Positions 9,901 to 21,491 of a DNA stretch of 64,000 nucleotides are shown here, piece by piece. The notes beneath the pieces were generated by a model. That model saw nothing but the letters and a program-made list of their open reading frames with translations. It ran no database searches and was not told the origin of the DNA. Source of the stretch: Porites lobata. Taxonomy: Eukaryota > Cnidaria > Anthozoa > Scleractinia > Poritidae. A program made the position numbers and the translations under genes. Position 1 is the first letter of the stretch. The number at the start of each line of letters is the position of its first letter. The DNA lies in the NCBI GenBank assembly GCA_942486035.1, contig CALNXK010000030.1, positions 3,367,501 through 3,431,500 of the forward strand, in the 5' to 3' direction.

Positions 9901-12389
9901 TTTGTTAACCAGTATATAAGTTATATAATAGCTATAATATTAAGTTTAACCAAGGGCAAAACAAAGCTCTTGTTGGGTCTTCTAAGAAATGTCCTTTTGA
10001 GGTAATTAAACTTTTGCCATGAGCAAGTAGCAAACTGAATTCCTATTTCCTATTCCTGTTTCGCACCTAAGCCTGCGATCAACTGAAAACCATGAACTGT
10101 CAGCCGAAAACTCAAGAAAAACAAGTCACCTCTCGGGGAGTTGTACACCTGAATTGGCAATAAAGGCATGTGGCAATGGTCAGCAGATACCCTAGATTGA
10201 CAGCTGTCAATTGGCCATAACATGGGTGTCCAATATCAAGTTAATCACAGATTGTTTTTGCCTTGGAACTCCAAGCTAGTAACATGAAGGACCGAACGTA
10301 CGAACGGACGATTTTGTCAGAACCCATTAAAATTTCTCTGGCAGAGAGCTCCGCTATGATTAGGTTTATCAACAATGCAAGTGTCTCACTTTTACCTGCA
10401 ATAAATCAAACCCTAACTATTCAAAGCCTTTAGATAAACATCAAATACAAACTTCTGACTGTTGAGTGTTCACTTTTTTGCCTGTGCAGATAATCATGAT
10501 ATCATGTCCATCAAGTTTTATGAAACTGAAGTACCTGTTATGTCTGATACCAAGAAGGATGAAGACCGATCTACAATAGTTCCATATGCTTCGGGAGCTG
10601 AACCTTACAGAGGTAGTGTGTAAAATACTAATAGTAAAGGGAGGGGGAGGGGGAACAAACTTAAAATCCTTCTGTCCATTCAAGAAAGATCGAATATGTA
10701 TATACAGGGTTCGTACAGGTCATGGAAAACCTGGAAAGTCATGGAATTAAAGGATTTCATTTTGCAGGCCTGGAAAGACATGGAATTTAATTGTCGGTCC
10801 TTGAAAGGCATGGAAAATTAAAGTTTTGTTTCATAGATCAGTTACTGCATATGGACCATAGGGCCATTTATACGAGGAAAAATAAGACGCGTCTTACATA
10901 AGACGCGTCTTAAATAAGACGCGAACTGTACCATTTATACGAGCATGTCTTATCTAATAAGACGCGTCTTAGCTAAGCCGCGTCTTATTTTAGACGAAAT
11001 GTGCCGCTTATACGGAAAGTTCGCGTCTTATTTTTCCTCGTATAAATGGCCCTAATGTAAGATACAATGATGTAGAGAGGAGTAACTGAATTAAACAGCG
11101 CAAACGGCACGCATTTTGGTGGACACCAGAGTTTGTGTCTGTTGAACTGTCTAAGGTAAAAAAATACCCTAAAACAAGGAAAGTTTTGAAAATTTTCGAA
11201 AAGTGACAGCTAAACCTAAGGTTATGGAAAACTTGAAAAGGTCATGGAAAAAGTCATGGACTTTGAAGAGCTCAAACGAGTACGAACCCTGATACATTCG
11301 GAACAGGCTGAAAAAAGTAATTACTTGCTAAGAAAGCAAATCGTGCACACATGGTGAATAAAAAAAATTACATGGAAAGGAGAAATTCCCCCTTCACTTT
11401 TTTTACGGTCTATTTCTAATTTAATGTATTTATTCCATATACCGAAAGGAGTACAGCCAACACGTGGACGGGAATCCCTATCGGCGGCAGACGGGACTAT
11501 GAAAAATATGCTTTGTGACCTGCATCTGCATCGCGCTTCTGTAAATTGCTTTGTGTTGACTACACAACTACTACTTGAATTATAAACCACTGCTTCACGC
11601 AGTCGGCAGCACAATGAAGCACCACTATATTGGGGTCTAGTTTGGAACGCAACAAACGCTGCTGAATCGAAGTCAGCAGTAAACGGCACCGTACTGGAAC
11701 GACTTATTGACGAACTCAAACAAAACTAACAACCATTGACTCGGGAATGGCAGGAAAAAACCCCCACAAATTCAATCAGCGATTGATACAAAAGAAAAGG
11801 ACTTAACAAAGTACTGAAGGGGCTGTGCAGGCACGGCTGTTTAATTCATTATGTTTATAATGCCAATTACGCATCCTTATTCGCTATGGAACTTGCGAAA
11901 TTACTCTTCAGTGGCAACATTACAGGTTCGTGTCACACGAATATGTCTCCCAAGCATGAAATCAAACGTTACAAAGAACAAAAATGAACTTTGCGGAAAA
12001 ACTGTTCGGCTAATAGGTTTTAAAAAACCACGACTGCAATCCGTTTCAATCTTCTTCAATTTTTCCATTCATGACTTATTGTATTTGCCGTATTTTTTTA
12101 CCTCGTCTTTGAATGTTTGAAGCAGTTATGTGTATGTTTGACCGAGTTCGGTGGCAGCTCGCACTGTTTAATTTTTGGCAAATTTCGTAACTCATCTCCT
12201 TTAATTCACTAACTTTTTATCTTATTGTCTTCAGATCGTGTCGAGGACGTGCAGGGAAGCTTCTCTTCAAGAACTGTAAAGATTTTTACCTGGCTGTTTT
12301 GGTTCGCTCTTGTAGCTGTCTGTGTCGTCGGAATTTCTCTTTATGTCTACCAAAAACGCCAGGAAGATTCAAAAAAGCGATTCTACTAA
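3958..12389 (+). CDS. LMAN2: VIP36-type L-type lectin, LMAN2 (complete, nine exons)
   Basis: This is a type I membrane lectin of the early secretory pathway that binds high-mannose glycans on cargo glycoproteins. Exons: 3958-4069, 5487-5602, 5994-6108, 8229-8311, 8683-8778, 8866-8937, 9724-9838, 10490-10612 and 12235-12389. They are GT-AG and in frame, giving 328 residues (family usually 350-360). Residues 1-21 form a signal peptide (MLDFTNMFLSLCFLLISKALA). The lectin domain follows, with GPSIPYWDFHG, LYGDGFAFWYS, the GIFFDTYSNHNGEH sugar- and calcium-binding stretch, and HEHPFISAMVNNGSVHYDHD. Cysteines in MAGCS and WRECFDV match the conserved disulfide pair. A single transmembrane helix near 297-318 is followed by a short basic tail ending KRFY, the usual VIP36/VIPL ending. 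LMAN2L (VIPL) is the alternative paralogue name; one ancestral gene is likely. A possible ATTAAA signal is at 12775. Confidence 0.94.
4660..4880 (+). repeat. tRNA-derived SINE-like fragment in LMAN2 intron 1
   Basis: Positions 4701-4725 read GCGGGAGGTCGTGGGTTCGA followed by TTCCC, an excellent RNA polymerase III B box with flanking T-arm stem. The remainder does not fold as a tRNA and no good A box is seen, so a decayed tRNA-derived SINE is more likely than a tRNA gene. Confidence 0.5.
6205..6359. repeat. MITE-like inverted repeat in LMAN2 intron 3
   Basis: The left end GGCCCCAGTTGCTCAAAAG is mirrored by CTTTTGAACAACTGAGGCC, with repeated GGATAG / CTATCC blocks between. A related half-copy (GGGCCCAGTTGTTTGAAGG) follows at 6361-6405, and another half-copy (GGGCCGGGTTGTTCAAAGC) is at 22910-22960. 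Confidence 0.75.
6506..7125. mobile_element. Non-autonomous piggyBac-type element, TTAA target site
   Basis: The ends are TTAACCCATTCGCTCCTGAA and, inverted, TTCAGGGGCGAATGGGTTAA. Both sides therefore show TTAA directly outside terminal repeats that begin CCC, which fits piggyBac-type target-site choice and end sequence. The interior (about 600 bases) has no transposase. It lies in LMAN2 intron 3. Confidence 0.7.
7602..8073. mobile_element. Pogo/Tigger-like non-autonomous element
   Basis: The element begins TACAGTCGAACCTCCCATAA and ends with the near-inverse CATGGAGGTTCGACTGTA, with internal GCGACCAC / GTGGTCGC repeats. TA borders and CAGTCGAACCTC ends resemble pogo/Tigger-type MITEs. A second copy is at 16196-16730. 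No transposase is present. It sits in LMAN2 intron 3. Confidence 0.7.
8407..8571. repeat. MITE-like element, GCTGTGCTCTA family, copy 1
   Basis: GGCTGTGCTCTAAG at the left is mirrored by TGCTAGAGCACAG at the right. Copy 2 at 42949-43062 shares the ends and the internal AGATTTTCT and GCCCNGCATAT blocks, so this is a real dispersed family. Confidence 0.7.
9007..9052 (+). repeat. Short near-perfect hairpin in LMAN2 intron 6
   Basis: ATGATAAAAACGCTTCTG pairs with CAGAAGTGTTTTTTATCAT around a 9-base loop, leaving an 18-19 bp stem with one G-U pair. It could be a tiny foldback remnant; the stem is short for a microRNA precursor. Confidence 0.5.
10705..11291. mobile_element. MITE with CAGGGTTCGTAC ends (LMAN2 intron 8)
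   Basis: The left end CAGGGTTCGTACAGGTCATG is mirrored by GAGTACGAACCCTG at the right, with TGGAAAGTCATGGAA-type internal repeats. Another MITE has inserted at 10859-11054. A reverse-oriented relative lies at 31248-31610 in the alpha-catenin gene. Confidence 0.75.
10859..11054. mobile_element. Nested palindromic MITE (TAGGGCCATTTATACGAGG ends)
   Basis: Begins TAGGGCCATTTATACGAGGA and ends CCTCGTATAAATGGCCCTA, with several internal AAGACGCGTCTTA palindromes. It interrupts the 10705-11291 MITE, so it inserted later. TA borders are present. Confidence 0.8.
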
Positions 12390-13752
12390 GTAGCGATAAC
12401 TGAAGTGTGATATCAAAACAACCTAACGCGTTACCAGGAGAAAACGGTGATGCCCTCAGAGAAGAGCGCAAAAGAATGACAACTTTTTCATCTAAATTAT
12501 TTGCATGCTTTTTGTATGCTCTTTGTTTTTACTGACTTTGGTATAATCTGTCATTTGGCCAATCTGAGCCTTTAATAGTGTGATCAGTCAGTAGCGAAGT
12601 ACATTAATCAACTCGTTACTGTTATAAATGTATTAAGACAAGTCAATTCTCTCAGTGCCACGCTCCTAAATGGACCGCAAACAACAGAATAGTTTTGGAC
12701 GGTTGTCACTAGTGTGACTTTCTGAGCACTTGAGTAATAGTTATTATATCGCGACGGCCAAGGTAGAGCCAAAGATTAAAAATGGCCTTTTCTTTATCAT
12801 TTCATCCGTAAAAAAACACGTAGAACCACCTATTATTTAGCATCTTAAACTGTACGAAGAAAAGTACTTTAACTAGTCACCCAGAATTAGAATATATAAC
12901 AAATTTGGTCGCTTGATGCGTTCTCGCGCGAATATGAATGGCTTTTTTGTCACGATGTGTACACGTGTAAAGAACGGTAGGTTAAAAACAGTTTTTATGC
13001 AGCCTTCAAACTGGCATGTTAAATTGTCGGATATGATGAAAAAATTAGCGAACGCTGATAAAATCTGATACCTCAGTTTTAATACCCAGGAATGCTAGAT
13101 TTACGCTTTTAACAAGTCGCAACAATAGATGTAGAGTTACGTATGGCCTGCAATACGTTGTTCTTGGTCGAGATTTGAGGTGAGCGGAAATTTCGAAACA
13201 GTTCACATTGTGCATTCTATGATCGGTGTTTTGTCGAGCTAAAACAATGAGTATACAGTAATTCTAGGAAATGTATAAGCCCCGTGTGTATAAGTAAAAA
13301 ACATTTTTTAAAATTGATTTAGACTGGCTTTACTGGCTTTGCAAAGGAATTGTGTACTATTGGGAGGATGTTTCCGTGATAAAAGTGTCTTACGGAAATA
13401 ATAATACTAATAAAAAAAAAATTCCCCCCAAAAAAACATTACCCGCTGACACTTGCTGTGTTTTGATCTCTTGGTGTAGGCACCCTGAAATTTAGTTTAT
13501 TCGGACTATCCTTTGTCCCATGTATGAGTAAAACTAAAAACGTAAGAAGTATTGTTGAATTAAGTTTGAGTTTGTGCAACGGTGATCGCTGAAGTTCTTT
13601 TCTGGTAAGAGGAAAGGAGTAGACCTTGTATCACACCCACGTGTGTTTTTTAAATTCTGGAAATGGGCGCCAGATAGGCCTTAATAATAATAATCGTCAG
13701 GGAGCTCTAACCATAATAATTTTAGAGATTTTTGCAGGCATTTCATTCAAAT
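12390..13752. other. LMAN2 3' untranslated region and spacer
   Basis: Follows the LMAN2 stop codon. A possible polyadenylation signal ATTAAA is at 12775-12780. No ORF with family resemblance on either strand. A fragment near 13270 (GTATAAGCCCCGTGTG) resembles the repeat at 19770-19860. Confidence 0.4.
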
Positions 13753-16700
13753 TTAAGAGCCATTATCTGAGAAAATCGAGAATCGCACGACACTCGTCAA
13801 AAAATCGAATTTTTTTTTATTTTGTCAAAACATCCCTTTTAGTGACCTAATTTAAGGAAAAATAGTTTTGGGTTCAAACGATTCATTTTAAAGGAGAAAT
13901 TCAAAAAAGTTTGAAAAATCGATTTTATTCCTGTTTTTCGAACAAAACACGGCAGGATGCAATGGCAACTTCGAGAGAAGGGTGAACGCGTAAGAAACAT
14001 TCCCTGACATTGAAACTTCACCGAATTATTATTTTGTTCTTACTCTTGAAAACCTTAAAAAAAATTTGATAAACAATGCTTTACATTTTTATAATCGACA
14101 AGTGTAAAGAGGTCATATTTGTGACGTTAGACGTGCTAGAAAATGAAGGCCAACTTTGACTATTAAAAAGGCCTCTGGTATATGCCGCTTGATCATAAAA
14201 TCAATATAAAATGGAACCTTGGCTTTTGTACTAACTTACTGGAAAGTTTTAGCTCTGGAAATCAAATATCATCCTGACACCAAAGGAAGCGGTGAGAGCA
14301 ATTGAATTGGGAAATTTATGCAAATTAGACGGCTTGCGGACGGTTGTCAAACTAAAAAGAAAGGTTTTACATGAAAGGATTACTCACCATTGCTTGTAAC
14401 ACGTTTTTACGGCAAGGAAAGTTATTTCCAACTTCTTTTGCGTCGTTTTGAGTCACAAAATAAATAATTTTTAGCCAAAAGACAAACGTACGTTTGCTCA
14501 GCAACTGCGTCCGAATCCGGCCGTGAATCGAAAGTCCCAACACGTCGAAGCAAGAGTTACAAGAGTTTTTAGTTCAGTCAGGAGGCAAAAGGAATAAAAA
14601 TTCATCGCAAACTAATGACTTCGATTTTGAAAACCTTTCATCACTTCAATCGTTAGTCGGCTGATAATAAACATCGCACAAGATCGTATGACCTTTGGCG
14701 TGTGACCGGAAATTGGTCACACGCTTTAGTCACGTCAGCATGCTGTCACGAAATTTTCGTAGCTGTTGTCAGCAATTTTAATGCAGTTTTCACATTTTTT
14801 GACAAGAATTCCCCTCATCGCAGTAGAAACAGCCATGCATATTTATTTTTCTTTTATTTACCTACTAGGCTTTGAAACAGCTTTTTTGCCTTCGAAGTAC
14901 CAAACAGGAGGGGTACCTCGGATTCCAAGTGTCGTGAGTGACCCGTGGAAGCGAAAATCAAGACCAAAAAAGAACGAATATTTTGAATACTTAAGTAAAG
15001 CCACAGCTAAAAAAAAAATTTGTTCAAAATATTTTCAAAACAAGAAAAAAACATACTTCGATCATCCCCGTGACTTGGAATCTGGCCAGGGTAACCCTCC
15101 CCCTCCCCTCCTCCCCTATGCCGGGTCAAAATACTAAGTTCCCCCGGCCCAATGTCCCATAGTCAAGGGAGTATACTCTCTTGCTGTAGTAAAGAACTTG
15201 CAGAATAATACCAATTCTCCGTGGCCAACGGATTCAACGCTATAGTTTACTTTGGTTTTCGCTATTTGCTCACGATCAGGAGCCTCCCCCAACCGCGACC
15301 AAATTATGAAACCTGTTATTACCAGAAAAAAAAAAAAAAAACACAAAGAAACAGTCAGTCAGATAGACAGTACATAATAAAAAAGACCTCGATTAAGATT
15401 AAAAAAAAATCAAGACATGACACTGTCGAATACGAAAACCCAGAAACCATTCGTATACAGCTATCAGCTGCTTTTGTCCACAACTCGCCGGTAGAGGTGC
15501 GCGGAAACTAGTGATTGTGAAATGGCTTCAAACTATGATCCTATAGTGTTGGAATATTACTTATGACAGAAAGCTACATCTGATTTCTTCTAGCAGACAC
15601 AATCCTCTTGGTTCGTGTGGACAAAGTAGCTCATCCCGGCTGTTTGCACCATGCTAGCATAGTCTCCCTAGATTCCCAAGCCTCGCACGCAGACTTTCCT
15701 GTCCCACGAACGTTGGGTAGGATTATAGGACGAGCCAAAAGAAAGTGAAGGCTATAGGCTCTCGCGATGATGCAAGGAAGGTCGAGTATTATATTCCCCT
15801 ATCCAGGTCGCCCAGGGTAAGTCTTCGGAGGAGAGTGACTTAGGGGCAGTATGTTCGAAAAGTTGACTAACGCCCCCGGAACTAACGCTTTCCCCTGGAT
15901 AAATCTATATCCAATAAGTAACGCAATTGCTTCATCTTATTCGCTTGATAGTGATTTCCTGTTGTTCAACGTTTGAACAACAGGGCCCTAAGTATTGTGT
16001 TTCGCCTTGCACTAAAAACCCATAAACCTTATAAATTTCACTATGGGACTTCAGCACCTGCCTTGAATGATCCATTTCGCTAAACGGGACCTCAAAACAA
16101 CGATTCTGTGCATCCTAAGGGAGTGTATACTATACGTTCCTGGCTCTCGTCACTCACAGTGAGGTGATGGTGGCTCATACTCTAATAGACCTAACACAGT
16201 CGAACCTCCATGTGCGACCGCCAATCCAAAAGACCAAATTTTCCCATTCAAAGCCTTATATTTGGATTAACCTCCAGTAAACGACCTTCTGTAAGTGACT
16301 GCGACCACTTTTTGGGTTAATTGTTTTCCATAAGCGACCAGTTGACGCATTCTCTGCTCTCTATTTTTGCTGTGTGCACTATGTTCCTTGGAAAATATGA
16401 AGACCTTTAGTGACATCGTGGAACTACACATATCCTAACTTAGTAGATGTAGCCAACAAAGTGAAGATTCTGTTGTGATTCTAGACTATTCTATATCTCA
16501 CTCACCTGAATCCCTCTTTGAATTGAGCATGATTTAAAAGCTGTATTTTTCAAAAGAGGTAAAAGATAATATTTTGCCAGGAATTTGTTACACCGCCATT
16601 TAATAGAATGTGCCCGGACCTCTTCTCGGAATAGACCCCATGTGGTCCGATTCTTCTAAACGGCCACCTCCCGTTAGAGACCATTAAGTCTTTGCATTTT

Positions 16701-18610
16701 TGGTGGTCGCTAACTGGAGGTACGACTGTATTACTTTGACCTATCAGAGGCTTACCGATAATAAAGGGGATCTGGAAGGGGGCATGGATGCGACAATCAC
16801 ATGCCAGGTCGCTTACTTAAAATAGTGGACATCTAACTGACAATCAAAGTTTGTGCTTATTATTGGGGTTATCTGGTGTTTACTCACCTCCCAAGCTACC
16901 CTGGGTGAGCCAACTTTTCTTCCATTTCCTTACAAAACTTGGTAAACCATTTACATGAGAAACAAAAGGTTGGTTCGGATAGACGCCTTACTACCAGTAG
17001 TGGGCGGGGTTGAGGGCTTCCGGAAGTCAGCCCTCCACTGAGCCGGTAGTGGTGGCCTCACCCTTCTAGCCCGGCTAATATTTCTTCACTTTGGTCAAGG
17101 CTAGACAAAGACAGCATGCGCAAGCACTGTTGACTCGGACAAAGTGGTCAGTTTTTTCCTCATACAAACGCTCGCAAAAGTTGGCTCGGCTGGGAGGTTG
17201 ACCTTCTCTCCGGCACAGCTTTTCTCCATCCATGGGTTCCAAACAGTCTTTTAGCAGTCACGTTTGAAATTTATAGGAAAATGATGTAGCACTTCAAAAA
17301 ATAATAATAAAAAAAATACACTTTTTTCACAGCCTGTCAATGCCTAGAAGGTGTCTATAAAAGAAATCAACTGCAGAACAGGAGTCAATTTCAGTTTTTT
17401 GCGCTTTTCATGTTAGCACTGCGAAGCGGACTGGGGGTGCGAGACACGCGCGATGCATGGGGAACAAGTTCTGCAGGCTATAAAAGAAATTTAAAAACAA
17501 ACAAACAAATAAAGCAGGCCTGATTTTATTTCGATGTGTCTATTTTTTGTCGAAAGCAAACGTGAAAAATCGTATTAAAATTTGTGACAGTATGCTAACG
17601 TGACTTAAGCGTGTGACCGATTTCCGGTCACACGCCAAAGGTCATACGATCTTGTGCGATGTTCATTATCAGCCGACGAACGATTGAAGTGATGAAAGGT
17701 TTTCAAAATCGAAGTCATTAGTTTGCGATAAATTTTCAATCTTTTGGCCTCCTGACTGAAGTAAAAACTCTTGCAACTCTTGCTTCCAAAGGACCGCAGT
17801 GACGTGTTGTGACTTTATTTCGATTCACGGCCGAATTCTGGCGCAGTCGCTGAGCAAACGTACGTTTGTCTTTTGGACCTTTTGGCTTAAAATTATGGAT
17901 TTTGTGACTCAAACCGACGCAAAAGAAGTTGGAAATAACTTTCCTTGCCGTAAAAACGTGTTACAAGCAATGGTGAGTATATCCTTTCATGTAAAACCTT
18001 TCTTTTTAGTTTGACAACCGTCCGCCAGCCGTCTAATTTGCATAAATTTCCCAATTCAATTGCTCTCACCGCTTGCTTTGGTGTCAAGATGGTATTTGAT
18101 TTCCAGAGCTAAAACTTTCCAGTAAGTTAGTACAAAACCCAAGGTTCCATTTTATATTGATTTTATGATCAAGCGGCATATACCAGAGGCCTTTTTTAAT
18201 AGTCAAAGTTGGCCTTCGTTTTCTAGCATGTCTAACGTCACAAATATGACCTCTTTAGACTTGTCGATTATAAAAATATAAGACATTGTTTTTCAAATTT
18301 TCTTTTAAGGTTTTCAAGAGTAAGAACAAAATAATAATTCGGTGAAGTTTCAGTGTCAGGGAATGTTTCTTACGCGTTCACCCTTCTCTCGAAGTTGCCA
18401 TTGCATCCTGCCGTGTTTTGTTCGAAAAACAGGAATAAAATCGATTTTTCAAACTTTTTTTAATTTCTCCTTTAAAATAAATCGTTTGAAGCCAAAACTA
18501 TTTTTCCTTAAATTAGGTCACTAAAAGGGATGTTTTGGCAAAATAATAAAAAATTCGATTTTTTGACGAGTGTCTTGCGATTCTCGATTTTCTCAGAAAA
18601 TGGCTCTTAA
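13753..18610. mobile_element. 4.86-kb element with ~1-kb inverted terminal arms, TTAA-bounded
   Basis: The left arm 13753-14757 and right arm 17576-18610 are near-identical inverted copies; for example, the same 60-codon frame occurs at 13839-14021 (minus) and 18342-18524 (plus). The outer edges are TTAAGAGCCAT and its exact inverse, so TTAA may be the target-site duplication, as used by piggyBac and Kolobok elements. Inner edges carry a small GTGTGACCGG palindrome. Both arms share an outward-facing potential first exon ending CAAGCAATG then GTGAGT; it keeps an ATG at 17895 in the right arm but not in the left. The ~2.8-kb core holds no recognisable transposase and is itself invaded at 16196-16730. 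A non-autonomous long-TIR transposon, or an old inverted duplication, fits. Confidence 0.65.
16196..16730. mobile_element. Pogo/Tigger-like MITE, copy 2
   Basis: Starts ACAGTCGAACCTCCATGTGC and ends GGAGGTACGACTGTA. Internal GCGACCAC and AAGCGACCAG motifs match the copy at 7602-8073. Inserted in the core of the 13753-18610 element. Confidence 0.65.
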
Positions 18611-20699
18611 AACGGTTGGCCCAACATTCAGTCAAGTTTCAATGTCCAAATATAGTCGTAAATAACAAAATTAGAGCATGTGTGTTTTAGTTATTCAACT
18701 GATGTGAATATAAGTTGTAGTGGTTTAAAAAGATACTAAATAGCGTGACGTAAGGCCCTTTTAAAGAAATTGAACCGATATCTCCTTTCCAGTCCTTTAA
18801 GAGGCCCTGCCAGGGGTGGTTGAGGGAGAGGGGACGGGAAGGGGGCGGGGGGGGAGGGGCGTGAGCATTAGACCTCACTCGGATAATTTAGCAATCTACT
18901 CCCACCCCCGCTTGCACCCCAAGTAGAGCTTATTGCCTGGAAAAAAGATTATGTAGCTTTACGCATGGATCACTAAGCCGTTCTCGTTGAAAGTAGACCT
19001 CAATGTTGAACACTAGTATTGAGCTGATAGCCTTCAAACCTATAGTCTTAGTATCATTTTTTTGCTTCAACAAGTTCGTTCCCTGCTCTACCGAGAGGGT
19101 GGTCTCCTTCGCGGCCACTCGAACCGGAGCCACGCAAGCTCCCCGAGCGGCTGCTAAGGAGACTAGCGGGAAGAACTATAATTTGTTCGAGAAATGGGGT
19201 AGACAAGTCAAAGGGAACAGGTAGTGGGACAAGGTGATTCTCCCCTTTTCTCCACTCGTCGCTTGAGTTAAAGCTTGCGTGCAAACGTCTCTTATTTCCT
19301 TCATCCCGGCGTAATCAATCGAACTCAATCGAATAGGAGACGTCTACAAGCAGCAAATGTAACGACGCTTGCACTCTAACTGGCTTATGTCCACCCACGA
19401 TCAAATCGACCGATGCATTTAATTTATTCTTGGCTCCAAAGCTTAAGGGAATATTAAAAAAAAGAAATCACCTTGGATTTGAGGGAGGAATAATACATTC
19501 TTCTATTTTATTCCCCCAAAGTCCTCGGAGTCCAGTACGAATTTTAATCTCATGAAATATTAGTCTATTGATCGCACATTCTACTTCAGCCTACCCCTGC
19601 TTTCTATCGGGTGTTAAGGACAATGGTTAACATTTATTCACCGTAGTGGAAGTGGAGGTGAAAAGTACAAGATAATTACCTCTAAGCTAGCCAATCAGGG
19701 CGCTCGAAAAGCATTATTGACCGGCTTGGTATACACTAATCCTTGTTTTAACATATACTGCAAACTTGCACGTATAAGCTCCCCCCGCCCCCAGTTTTAG
19801 GCCCATCTTCCTCTAAACAAAAAAAATGCATCCGGTTATAACCCGCCCTCGGATATAAACCCCATTCTGGCTTGTATTGAAATGATTTCGACTTTTACTA
19901 CTACTGACTCCAAGACAAAGTCACTGTTCAAGCTTTATTCCTCAAAGACCAGCGGTGCTTTAAATTATATTTACACCCATTGTCATTACACTTTCGATGT
20001 TGTAAAAGCTGATGATATATGGAAGCACAAATCTCTTTAGTGGTCCTTGTTGCACTTTCTGCCATTGTTTTCACGCTACGAAAGCTCCACCATCCTGGCC
20101 GGCGGATAGGAGACCGCGCAATTCTTATAAGCCAGCTACACAATTACAAAAATGCTACTAACTACTATTTCAAGTCTACGATTTTTTGGACGGTAAGTGA
20201 CCATGTTGTTTTCTTATTAACAAAAACTCACGATTCTTAATGTTGGTGCTTGCTCTCAACTGTTAAGGGAGTGTCAAGCAAAACCGCTGCACACTCCAGG
20301 CATTTCATACAATGAGATGGTGATGAAGAAGTTTAAAAGAGCTATGTCAGGCTATTTGCTATCTTATTGAAAAACAAAAACCTGTCTTCAGTATCCTTGA
20401 GCTAATGGTCCAAACTACAATGGAAGATAAGTAAACTTTCAACACTGTCAGCAGCCGTGTTATTCTTTCTCCGAAATACTGTCGATATTGTGGGTCGTTT
20501 CTATGGAAATGAATGAAAAATAATCCTTTTTTGGATTCATCGTTTCTCTTCCTAACGGAAAATCCTAATGATCTGGATTTCTGGTCTGATCTTGGATTTT
20601 ATTAAAGAAACGCACCCTTGTTGCTGCGGATGGCAAGGATGGACACAGATTGAAACTTGAAAAAGTAGCGCCATTTTTAAAATGCTACAACTGTTATAA
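18611..20699. other. Spacer without recognised genes
   Basis: Short ORFs here (18930-19284 and 19928-20240) overlap on both strands and resemble no family I know. There is a G-rich tract at 18820-18870. The 19770-19860 stretch (TATAAGCTCCCCCCG and GGATATAAACCCC) looks like a repeat related to 13270. Confidence 0.4.
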
Positions 20700-21072
20700 A
20701 TCTAGCCAGCGAGGCGAGCAAGCTATCCGGGGCGCTCTGGCGGCGGGGCGGGAGAGAAAAGGAGAACTTACAACACGTCTCTTCTCTGGAATTTGATATT
20801 CCACCTCCAATTCCCCTGTGGCTCCCCGTCGACTAAGCCGTCAGATTTCCGCCAATCAGCGTGAGGCGGAAAAGAGCGCGAATGTAAACAAACATTGAAA
20901 AACACGTGCCAAGGATAATAACCTCATTATTAATGTCATCTTCGCCAATCAGCATTTCGCATCGACTATTTCCATGCAGATATTCAAATTCCAGAAACGT
21001 AGTTGCAAGCTCTCCTTCCTTTTCCCACCCCGTCGCCAGAGCGCCCTGGAGAGCTTGCTCGCAGGCTATAAA
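20700..21072. repeat. MITE-like palindromic element downstream of alpha-catenin
   Basis: The left end GCGAGCAAGCTATCCGGGGC then GCTCTGGCG is mirrored by CGCCAGAGCGCCCTGGAGAG then CTTGCTCGC. Internal GGGAGAGAAAAGGAGA pairs with a TCTCCTTCCTTTTCCC stretch. Related GCTCGCAGGCT ends occur at 26261-26334. Confidence 0.65.
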
Positions 21073-21491
21073 AAAATCCCAAAAAGTTAAAATGGTTCTC
21101 TGATATCTTCTACAGAACTCTACAGGAGCATTTTGTGTATGGGTAAGGACACTAATTAATGACTTAATCACAGAATTGACCTAAAACAGCAATATCTTGT
21201 GACATAACTCCTTTAATCACAGAGAGCCTACTCATAACTTAACTTCTTTGCACTTCTCAAATTCTCAAAGATTCTAGGGCCTGCAGAACCAGTGTCAAAA
21301 CTACTTCGTTCAGTTTAAAAACTCTCTGGAGAGATCGAAAAAAATATGTACAGCCATCGCAGTTAAAATCATATCAGACAACTTGAAGATCAACTCCATA
21401 CTTTCAAAGTTGTGCATTTCAAATTTGTGGGTTGTGCGTTTTGACGTTTCTTAGCTGACGCCAACTTCGGACCGAAAAAAAGAACTGCAGA

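Noticed and set aside
13839..18524. Matching 60-codon frames at 13839-14021 and 18342-18524 as duplicated genes
   Set aside because: They are the same stretch of the two inverted arms, with low-complexity protein and no family resemblance. The match is explained by the DNA repeat.
13753..18610. A retrotransposon with long terminal repeats
   Set aside because: The arms are inverted, not direct, and there is no gag-pol in the core.
19928..20240. Possible short membrane protein on the plus strand (60-73 codons, hydrophobic start)
   Set aside because: Open on both strands, no family resemblance, no splice or polyadenylation support.
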